Of a DNA stretch of 22,459 bases, positions 16,524 to 22,459 are shown one piece after another. The notes under the pieces are model-generated. The model was not told the origin of the DNA, made no database searches, and worked only from the letters and a program-made list of their open reading frames with translations. Made by a program: the position numbers and the translations under genes. This DNA comes from an uncultured Clostridia bacterium. GTDB lineage: Bacteria > Bacillota > Clostridia > Oscillospirales > Acutalibacteraceae. The first letter of the stretch is position 1. Each line of letters begins with the position of its first letter. Location of the stretch: assembly GCA_946002045.1 (NCBI GenBank), contig CAMFYM010000008.1:1-22459 (forward strand), written 5' to 3'.

Positions 16524-16971
16524 AAAGGCAATATGCTGGCTTTTGGTTATTGCGTGTATGGGCGTAATTTTTTGGTTATCCTCGCGCACGGCTGAAGAGT
16601 CTGCTGCACAAAGCAGTGCCATTGTTGAGCTAATAACAAGACTTTTCGGCGATGGTGCCGTCACAAGCTTTATTGTTAGGAAATCGGCTCATTTTCTTGA
16701 ATTTACAGGATTATGCTTTCTATTCAATATTGCACTGTACCAAACAAAAAAGAAGCCTTTGCCTATATTGTCAATCGCTTTAACATCAGCATATGCAATA
16801 ACAGACGAGGTGCATCAATTATTCATTGAGGGTCGCTCATGTCAATTTAGCGACTGGTTAATTGATTCATGTGGAGCAGTTTTAGGCGCAGCTGCTTTTG
16901 TGTTAATTTTACATTTTATTAGGAAACATTGTGAAAAAAAGGTAAAATTTGTTGACACGGTAAATAATTAG
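16504..16971 (+). CDS. VanZ-family membrane protein
   Basis: A small integral membrane protein of 155 residues. Four hydrophobic segments are visible at about 9-26, 62-79, 86-100 and 120-139. The VanZ-family signature residues are present: RKSAHFLEF (59-67), TDEVHQLFIEGR (100-111) and SDWLIDSCGA (116-125). The prototype VanZ lies in a glycopeptide-resistance cluster and affects teicoplanin resistance, but most members have no known function. I would not infer drug resistance here, since no van genes are near. It starts 20 bases inside the end of the lipoprotein gene, with GGAAGGG upstream, so translation is probably coupled. Its last codons contain the -35 of the nagB promoter. Confidence 0.88.
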   Translation: MQQERIKKAICWLLVIACMGVIFWLSSRTAEESAAQSSAIVELITRLFGDGAVTSFIVRKSAHFLEFTGLCFLFNIALYQTKKKPLPILSIALTSAYAITDEVHQLFIEGRSCQFSDWLIDSCGAVLGAAAFVLILHFIRKHCEKKVKFVDTVNN

Positions 16972-16979
16972 TTTATAAT
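16952..16979 (+). promoter_or_regulatory. Sigma-A promoter of nagB-metG-tatD
   Basis: TTGACA (16952-16957), a 16-bp spacer and TATAAT (16974-16979) match the consensus at all 12 positions. The -35 is inside the last codons of the VanZ gene and the -10 begins 3 bases after its stop. Confidence 0.85.
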
Positions 16980-17011
16980 ATATAAGATGAATTATTAGTT
17001 GGAGGAAAATT

Positions 17012-17737
17012 ATGAACATTTTGGTATATGATAATGACGAGCAAATCGGTATTGCTGCCGGTAACTATATTTGTGGACAGGTTCTTGCAAAGCCTGACTC
17101 CGTATTAGGTCTTGCAACAGGCTCTACTCCACTGAAAGCATATGCACAAATGATTAAGCTTTACGAAAGTGGTGCTGTTGATTTCAGCAGGGTTAAATCA
17201 TTTAATCTTGATGAATACTGCAATCTTGATGTTAATGATAAAAATTCATATCATTCATTTATGGCTGAAAATCTTTTTAATCACATCAATATTAACCGTG
17301 ACTACACTAATTTTCTTGACGGCAATGCAAATGATTTAGATGCAGAGTGTATGGCTTATGAGGAGAAAATTGATTCTATGGGTGGAATTGATATTCAGCT
17401 TTTAGGAATTGGCTCAAACGGTCATATCGCATTTAACGAGCCGTCTGACAGCTTTGAAAAATACAGCCATGTTGTTAAGCTTAAGGAAAGCACAATAAAG
17501 GATAACAGCAGATTTTTTAAATCTATCGACGAGGTGCCTACTCACGCTGTAACTATGGGTATCGGCTCAATTATGAAGGCAAAAAGAATACTCCTTATTG
17601 CAACCGGCGAAAACAAGGCAGACGCTGTTAAGCAGCTTGTTAACGGCAATGTTACACCAATGTGTCCTGCATCTGTGCTTCAGTTCCATAAGGATGTTAC
17701 AATTATGCTTGATAAGGGCGCTGCTTCAAAAATTTAA
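17012..17737 (+). CDS. nagB: Glucosamine-6-phosphate deaminase
   Basis: Converts glucosamine 6-phosphate to fructose 6-phosphate and ammonia, feeding amino sugars into glycolysis. It has 241 residues, the short Gram-positive length without the C-terminal allosteric part of the 266-residue E. coli enzyme. Motifs are LATGSTPLKAY (34-44, phosphate binding), FNLDEY with the base Asp67, and GIGSNGHIAFNEP (132-144) with catalytic His138 and Glu143. The Asn before Gly137 replaces Asp141 of E. coli, as in other Gram-positive NagB. GGAGG lies 6 bases before the ATG. No nagA lies next to it. metG follows after 14 bp, so it shares a transcript with tRNA-charging and TatD genes. Confidence 0.97.
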   Translation: MNILVYDNDEQIGIAAGNYICGQVLAKPDSVLGLATGSTPLKAYAQMIKLYESGAVDFSRVKSFNLDEYCNLDVNDKNSYHSFMAENLFNHININRDYTNFLDGNANDLDAECMAYEEKIDSMGGIDIQLLGIGSNGHIAFNEPSDSFEKYSHVVKLKESTIKDNSRFFKSIDEVPTHAVTMGIGSIMKAKRILLIATGENKADAVKQLVNGNVTPMCPASVLQFHKDVTIMLDKGAASKI

Positions 17738-17751
17738 CGGAGGTAAATATA

Positions 17752-19701
17752 ATGGCAGAAAAAGAGAAATTTTATATAACTACTCCAATTTATTACCCAT
17801 CAGGTAACCCACATATCGGTCACTGCTACACAACTGTTGCCTGTGACTCAATAGCAAGATTTAAGCGTATGCAGGGTAAGGACGTTATCTTCCTTACCGG
17901 TACTGACGAGCACGGTCTTAAAATTGAGCAAAAGGCTGCTGAAAAGGGTATTACCCCGAAGGAATATGTTGACGAAATCGTTGCCGTATTCAAGGACCTT
18001 TGGAGCTATATGAATATCAGCTATGACAGATATATCCGTACTACTGACAATTATCATATTGAAACTGTCCAGAAAATATTTAAGGAGCTTTACGACAAGG
18101 GCTATATTTATAAAGGAAAATATGTTGGCAAATACTGTACTCCCTGTGAGTCATTTTGGACTGAAAGTCAGCTTGTTGACGGCAAGTGTCCTGAGTGTGG
18201 CAGAGATGTTGTTGAGGCTGAGGAGGAGGCATACTTCTTTAAAATGTCTCCATTTGCCCACAGAATTGAAAAGCTTTTGCTGGAGACAGATTACCTTCAG
18301 CCACGCTCAAGAGCAGTGGAGCTTGTAAATAACTTTATTAAGCCGGGTCTTGAGGACCTTTGTGTTTCAAGAACTACATTTAAGTGGGGTATCCCTGTCA
18401 GCTTTGATGACAAGCATGTTGTTTATGTTTGGGTAGATGCTCTTTCCAACTATATTTCGGCACTTGGTTATCTTAACGGCGAATACAGTGATTTTGACAG
18501 ATTTTGGCCTGCTGATTTGCATATGGTTGCAAAGGATATTATGAGATTCCATGCTATTATTTGGCCTGCAATCCTTATGGCCCTTGACCTGCCGTTACCA
18601 AAGCATTTGGCAGTACACGGCTGGATTACCTTTAACGGTCAAAAAATGAGTAAGTCAATCGGCAATGTGGTTGACCCTAAGGTGCTTGGTGAGCGCTACG
18701 GTGCAGATGCAATCAGGTATCATATTTTGAGAGAAATGGCATTAGGTGCCGACAGCTCCTTCTCTAACGAAATTATGATTAACCGTATCAATTCCGACCT
18801 TGCAAACGACTTAGGTAATCTTGTTTCAAGAACAGTTGCTATGGTTGAAAAGTATTTTGGTGGCACAATTCCTGCTTCAAAGGAAGCCGACGAAATTGAT
18901 AACGAGCTTATTGAAATGGCAACCTCTCTTCGTGACAAGGTGGCTGATTATATTGACGAAACACAGCTCAACAATGCACTTGCAGAAATATTCAAGGTTA
19001 TTTCAAGAGCAAACAAATACATTGACGAGACTACACCTTGGATACTTGGCAAGGATGAAAGCAAAAAGGACAGACTTGCCTGTGTTCTTTACAACCTGCT
19101 TGAAGCTATTAGAATTTCAACCACCCTACTCTCCTGCTTTATGCCTACAACTATGCCAAAGGTTTGGGAGCAAATTGGTGCTGATGATAGCTTAATCACA
19201 TATGATAATGCAGGAAAATTCGGTGTATTGCCACAGGATGTTACTGTAAAGAAGGGCCCTGCTCTTTTCCCCAGAATTGACTTTGATAAGGAAATTGAGG
19301 AGCTCAACGCTCTTATTCAAAAGCAGGCAGAGGAAGCACAAAAGGCACAAGAAAAGCCTGTAATTGAGGGACTTGCAGAAATTACATTTGATGATTTTGC
19401 AAAGGTAGAGCTCCGTGTGGCAAAAATCATTGATTGTGAGCCAATCAAAAAAGCAAAAAAGCTTTTGAAAATAATGGTTGACGACGGAACTGAAAAGCCA
19501 AGACAAATTGTTTCAGGCATTGCACCTTGGTATAAGCCTGAGGATTTAATTGGCAAGAGCGTTATTATTGTTGCTAACCTTAAGCCTGCAAAGCTTTGTG
19601 GTGAAATAAGCAACGGTATGCTTTTGGCAGGTGATGTCAGCCAGGACGATGTAAAGGTTCTTTTTGTTGACTCAATGCCAAGTGGCACAAGAATCAGATA
19701 A
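17752..19701 (+). CDS. metG: Methionyl-tRNA synthetase with C-terminal tRNA-binding domain
   Basis: Charges initiator and elongator tRNA-Met. It has 649 residues. The class I signature HIGH is at 21-24 and KMSKS at 298-302. One zinc knuckle is present in the connective peptide (Cys129, Cys132, Cys146, Cys149). An anticodon-binding helical domain follows, then a linker rich in Glu, Ala and Gln, and then an OB-fold tRNA-binding domain (about 545-649, starting FDDFAKVELRVAKI) that also mediates dimerisation in this class. The gene starts with GGAGGT 7 bases upstream in the 14-bp gap after nagB. tatD begins 15 bases after its stop, a common pairing in Firmicutes. Confidence 0.98.
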   Translation: MAEKEKFYITTPIYYPSGNPHIGHCYTTVACDSIARFKRMQGKDVIFLTGTDEHGLKIEQKAAEKGITPKEYVDEIVAVFKDLWSYMNISYDRYIRTTDNYHIETVQKIFKELYDKGYIYKGKYVGKYCTPCESFWTESQLVDGKCPECGRDVVEAEEEAYFFKMSPFAHRIEKLLLETDYLQPRSRAVELVNNFIKPGLEDLCVSRTTFKWGIPVSFDDKHVVYVWVDALSNYISALGYLNGEYSDFDRFWPADLHMVAKDIMRFHAIIWPAILMALDLPLPKHLAVHGWITFNGQKMSKSIGNVVDPKVLGERYGADAIRYHILREMALGADSSFSNEIMINRINSDLANDLGNLVSRTVAMVEKYFGGTIPASKEADEIDNELIEMATSLRDKVADYIDETQLNNALAEIFKVISRANKYIDETTPWILGKDESKKDRLACVLYNLLEAIRISTTLLSCFMPTTMPKVWEQIGADDSLITYDNAGKFGVLPQDVTVKKGPALFPRIDFDKEIEELNALIQKQAEEAQKAQEKPVIEGLAEITFDDFAKVELRVAKIIDCEPIKKAKKLLKIMVDDGTEKPRQIVSGIAPWYKPEDLIGKSVIIVANLKPAKLCGEISNGMLLAGDVSQDDVKVLFVDSMPSGTRIR

Positions 19702-19716
19702 TGAAAGGTAATGAAT

Positions 19717-20484
19717 ATGTATCATAATATTTTTGATACACATTCGCATTACGATGATGAAAGGTTCAACCCTGACCGAGAGGAGCTGTTAAACTCACTT
19801 CAAAGTCAGGGTGTTACTTTTGTTGTTAGCTGTGGATGTGATATAGAAACCGTTAAGGCTAATTATGATTTAGCACATAAATATGACTATATGTATTTTG
19901 CATCGGGCTTTCATCCTGAATGTCTTGAGGGTGCAACACTTGAGGATTTAGATATTATTGAGAAATACGCAAAAGACAAAAGGTGCGTTGCTATCGGCGA
20001 AATCGGTCTTGATTACCATTGGATGAGCTCCTCAAGGGAGGTTCAAAAGAGCTTTTTTATTTCTCAAATCGAGCTTGCAAAAGAGCTTGATATGCCGGTA
20101 ATTGTTCACGACAGAGAGGCTCACGGTGACACCCTTGAAATACTAAAGCAAACAAAGCCTAAGGGCGTTCTTCACTGCTTTTCAGGCTCAAAGGAAATGG
20201 CAAGGGAAATAATAAAGCTTGGTATGTATATCGGCCTTAACGGTGTTGTTACCTTTAACAACGCACGAAAAAGCCTTGAGGTTGTTAAGGAAATTCCACT
20301 TGACAGACTTGTGCTTGAAACAGACTGTCCTTATTTAGCCCCTGTTCCTATGAGAGGCAAAACTAATAATTCGTCATACATTCCTTATATTGCAGAAAAA
20401 ATAGGAGAGACTTTGAATATTTCCACGCAAAAGATACTTGATATTACTAATGAAAATGCAAAGCGCTTATATTCGATAGATTAG
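19717..20484 (+). CDS. tatD: TatD family metal-dependent deoxyribonuclease
   Basis: A TIM-barrel hydrolase of the TatD/YcfH family. Characterised members are metal-dependent DNases, and the cell role of this one is not established. The likely metal ligands are His9 and His11 (DTHSHYDD), Glu95 (GEIGLDY), His131 (VIVHDREAH), His153 (LHCFSGS) and Asp203 (LETDCPYLAP). I choose ATG 19717 (MYHNIFDTHSH, 255 residues) over the in-frame ATG at 19711. AAAGG at 19704-19708 is 8 bases from 19717 but only 2 from 19711. The gene starts 15 bases after the metG stop. No clear terminator follows, only a weak A/T hairpin (CTTTAA/TTAAAG near 20498-20513). Confidence 0.93.
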   Translation: MYHNIFDTHSHYDDERFNPDREELLNSLQSQGVTFVVSCGCDIETVKANYDLAHKYDYMYFASGFHPECLEGATLEDLDIIEKYAKDKRCVAIGEIGLDYHWMSSSREVQKSFFISQIELAKELDMPVIVHDREAHGDTLEILKQTKPKGVLHCFSGSKEMAREIIKLGMYIGLNGVVTFNNARKSLEVVKEIPLDRLVLETDCPYLAPVPMRGKTNNSSYIPYIAEKIGETLNISTQKILDITNENAKRLYSID

Positions 20485-20517
20485 AAACAATTTATTACTT
20501 TAATTCTTTAAAGCATA

Positions 20518-20546
20518 TTGATTTATCAGTTAATATATGTTATTAT
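20518..20546 (+). promoter_or_regulatory. Sigma-A promoter of the AGCS symporter gene
   Basis: TTGATT (20518-20523), a 17-bp spacer and TATTAT (20541-20546), with TGT just before the -10. The -10 sits in a small inverted repeat (ATATGTT at 20535-20541 and AACATAT at 20549-20555) that could be an operator or, with the T6 at 20555-20560, a weak terminator for tatD. Confidence 0.7.
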
Positions 20547-20576
20547 TAAACATATTTTTTATGAGGAGATGATATT

Positions 20577-21995
20577 GTGGATACATTTACACAAATCGTA
20601 AAATCGGTTGACGATGTTGTTTGGGGTCCGATAATGCTTGTTTTCCTGGTAGGCACAGGTATTTTTCTTACAATCAAGCTCAACTTTTTACCTTGGAGGA
20701 ATTTAGGCACCTCACTTAAAATGCTGTTTAGCAAGGAAGCAAGACAAACAGACAACGGCAAGGGTGATATTTCTCCCTTCTCTGCACTGATGACAGCCCT
20801 TGCAGCAACAGTAGGTACAGGTAATATTGTGGGCGTTGCTACTGCCATGGTATTAGGTGGACCCGGTGCACTTGTTTGGATGTGGATTTCTGCCGCATTT
20901 GGTATTTCCACAAAATATGCAGAATGTACCCTTGCCATCAAATATCGTTCAGTTAACCACAAGGGCGAAATGAGTGGTGGCCCAATGTACACACTCAAAA
21001 ACGGACTTAAAAACAAAAAGCTTGGTGCTTTCCTTGCTTTTTTATTTGCACTATTCACCGTTATTGCATCATTCGGTATAGGTAACGCTGCACAGGCTAA
21101 CTCCATTGCCGATGCTGTTAACTCCACAATGTTTATTCCAAAATCGGTTGTGGGTGTTATTCTTGTAATCTTAACAGCAGTTATTGTTATCGGTGGTATT
21201 AAATCTATATCAAAGGTATCATCTGTTCTTGTTCCGGCAATGGCTGCATTTTACATTATTGCCGGCTTGGTTGTTATTATAATTAACTACAAAAATTTGC
21301 CTGAAGGTATTGCAAATATTTTTGCAATGGCATTTGGTGCTAAGCCTATTGCCGGTGGTCTTGTGGGTACGGTTACTGCTTCGGTAATGAACTCAATACG
21401 ATATGGTGTTGCCCGTGGCGTATTTTCTAACGAGGCAGGCTTAGGTAGTGCTGCTATTTCTGCTGCGTCTGCTACATCTGACCATCATGTTAAGCAGGGC
21501 TACATAAATATGTGTGGCACATTTATTGACACAATCGTTGTTTGCACAATCACAGGACTTGCAATCGCATCAAGTGGTGCTTTAGGAACAACCGACCCTT
21601 CAACAGGAAAGCTTGTGGAGGGTGCTGCACTTACCATTGCTGCATTTGAATCTGCACTTGGTAAAACAGGTGGAATCCTTGTTACCATAGGAATTATTCT
21701 GTTTGCATTTTCAACAATTCTCGGTTGGGAATACAATGGCGAAAAGGCACTTGAATATATGTTCAAAAATCCGGTTGCTTGCTACATTTACAGAGTTGTA
21801 TTCTCTATCCTTACATTTGTAGGTGCTACTGCTTCACTTGATATTGTTTGGAAATTATCCGATATAGCAAACGGTCTTATGGCAATACCAAACCTTATTT
21901 CACTTCTTGCACTTTCAGGTATTCTTGCTAAAGAAACAAAGGATTACCAAAAGACACTGAAGGCTGAAAAGGAAGCAAAGAAAAAATCAAAATAA
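20577..21995 (+). CDS. Alanine/glycine:cation symporter family protein (AGCS), GTG start
   Basis: A sodium- or proton-coupled importer of alanine, glycine or a related amino acid in the cytoplasmic membrane. It has 472 residues, the usual length, with many hydrophobic segments and a Lys-rich cytoplasmic C-terminus. The family signature is clear: SPFSALMTALAATVGTGNIV (66-85), then GGPGALVWMW (94-103) and EMSGGPMYTL. Later, VARGVFSNEAGLGSAAISAA is also diagnostic. The start is GTG (20577) with GAGGAG 8 bases upstream, and no better in-frame ATG exists. Exact substrate and ion cannot be told from sequence alone. It has its own promoter and terminator, so it is probably a single-gene unit. Confidence 0.95.
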   Translation: MDTFTQIVKSVDDVVWGPIMLVFLVGTGIFLTIKLNFLPWRNLGTSLKMLFSKEARQTDNGKGDISPFSALMTALAATVGTGNIVGVATAMVLGGPGALVWMWISAAFGISTKYAECTLAIKYRSVNHKGEMSGGPMYTLKNGLKNKKLGAFLAFLFALFTVIASFGIGNAAQANSIADAVNSTMFIPKSVVGVILVILTAVIVIGGIKSISKVSSVLVPAMAAFYIIAGLVVIIINYKNLPEGIANIFAMAFGAKPIAGGLVGTVTASVMNSIRYGVARGVFSNEAGLGSAAISAASATSDHHVKQGYINMCGTFIDTIVVCTITGLAIASSGALGTTDPSTGKLVEGAALTIAAFESALGKTGGILVTIGIILFAFSTILGWEYNGEKALEYMFKNPVACYIYRVVFSILTFVGATASLDIVWKLSDIANGLMAIPNLISLLALSGILAKETKDYQKTLKAEKEAKKKSK

Positions 21996-22012
21996 TCAAT
22001 GATACATAAGAA

Positions 22013-22049
22013 AACGGCGACTTGAATTAACAAGTCGCCGTTGCTTTTT
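22013..22049 (+). terminator. Intrinsic terminator between the symporter and regulator genes
   Basis: A perfect 12-bp stem (AACGGCGACTTG pairing with CAAGTCGCCGTT, 22013-22024 and 22031-22042) with a 6-base loop is followed by GCTTTTT. On the minus strand the stem is followed by TTCTTATG, so it may also stop the convergent regulator gene. The stop codon of that gene lies in the T-tract. Confidence 0.92.
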
Positions 22050-22419
22050 ATTTTATATTATCAAGAAATTCAGCCAACGATTTTTTCTCGTTAATTGACA
22101 TCATACGAATACGCAGAAGAACACTTTGCTCAAAATCTGTCAGCTGATTAACAGTCTCCCCTGCTAATTTGCCCTTAAATAAATCCGGGCTGTTAAGTTC
22201 AACATAATTGTTATCTATCGGCACATCCTCAACTAAATTATCAATATCTGTATTAAAAAGCCTTGCAATATTCTGGAGTGTTGATAGCTTTGGGTGAGTC
22301 TTACCGGATTCGTAGTAAGCATAAGTGCTACGAAGAATACCTAATGCATCTGCAACCTGCTGTTGAGTAAGATTAGAGCATTTTCTATAATACTTTAATT
22401 TATCTGCTAAATTTGACAT
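22048..22419 (-). CDS. XRE-family helix-turn-helix transcriptional regulator
   Basis: A small DNA-binding protein of 123 residues. The Cro/C1-type HTH covers about residues 8-62 (LKYYRKCSNLTQQQVADALG, then RSTYAYYESGKTHPKLSTL and IARLFNTDIDNLV). The C-terminal 60 residues are not a domain I recognise and contain ELNSPDLFKGKL and a helical segment near LTDFEQSVLLRIRMM. It may act as a repressor, possibly of its own gene. The ATG has a strong AAGGAGG site 7 bases upstream. It is convergent with the symporter gene, so control of that gene is not implied by position. Targets may lie beyond the right edge. Confidence 0.9.
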   Translation of the reverse strand: MSNLADKLKYYRKCSNLTQQQVADALGILRSTYAYYESGKTHPKLSTLQNIARLFNTDIDNLVEDVPIDNNYVELNSPDLFKGKLAGETVNQLTDFEQSVLLRIRMMSINEKKSLAEFLDNIK

Positions 22420-22451
22420 ATATTTACCTCCTTCAATTATTACTTGAGAAC

Positions 22452-22457
22452 ATTATA
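22452..22457 (-). promoter_or_regulatory. -10 element of the XRE regulator promoter
   Basis: TATAAT on the minus strand lies 32 bases before the regulator start codon, and the -35 would be beyond the window edge. The predicted leader is about 25 bases and contains the ribosome binding site. Confidence 0.55.
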
Positions 22458-22459
22458 CA

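Noticed and set aside
16504..16971. Glycopeptide (teicoplanin) resistance determinant
   Set aside because: Only a VanZ-family domain is present, with no vanH, vanA, vanX or regulator genes. Most VanZ-like proteins lie outside resistance clusters.
22048..22419. Antitoxin or phage repressor role for the XRE protein
   Set aside because: No toxin partner or phage gene is visible on either side within the window, so only a general regulator call is supported.
1..22459. New defence, mobile or biosynthetic system
   Set aside because: Every sizeable frame is accounted for by known housekeeping or transport families. I see no transposase, integrase, toxin-antitoxin pair, CRISPR repeats or terminal repeats.

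Overview
The window is 22.5 kb of AT-rich DNA from a low-GC Gram-positive bacterium, most likely a Clostridia member of the Ruminococcaceae/Oscillospiraceae type. This rests on the gene order, the long Firmicutes form of ribosomal protein S12, the archaeal-type prolyl-tRNA synthetase common in Clostridia, the Gram-positive NagB signature, strong AGGAGG-type ribosome binding sites and near-consensus sigma-A promoters with 16-17 bp spacers. The exact taxon is an inference. Coding density is high. I see no mobile elements, CRISPR arrays, tRNA or rRNA genes, and no broken genes apart from one cut by the window edge.

Layout. Positions 1-2363 (+) hold the 3' part of proS and then galE, closed by an intrinsic terminator. 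Positions 2486-14553 (-) are the RNA polymerase and translation-factor block, read rpoB-rpoC-rpsL-rpsG-fusA-tuf. Three strong internal or head promoters lie upstream of rpoB, at the rpoC/rpsL junction and in the fusA/tuf gap, and a terminator follows tuf. The block starts directly at rpoB, with no rplKAJL upstream, and no rpsJ follows tuf. Positions 14868-16971 (+) hold an orphan oligopeptide-type ABC substrate-binding lipoprotein overlapping a VanZ-family membrane protein. Positions 17012-20484 (+) hold nagB-metG-tatD, probably one operon from its own consensus promoter. Positions 20577-21995 (+) encode an alanine/glycine:cation symporter. Positions 22048-22419 (-) encode an XRE-type regulator convergent to the symporter, with a shared terminator region between them.

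Functionally this is mostly core information processing: transcription (RpoB, RpoC), decoding (S12, S7), elongation (EF-G, EF-Tu) and tRNA charging (ProRS, MetRS). Sugar-nucleotide and amino-sugar metabolism (GalE, NagB) and uptake or envelope functions flank it. I did not find an obviously new multi-gene system. The most interesting signals are in non-coding DNA: a structured leader before rpsL, an inverted repeat that spans the whole tuf promoter, a palindrome between rpsL and rpsG, and a hairpin leader before rpoB. Among the proteins, GalE carries Cys at position 299, which predicts relaxed substrate range.
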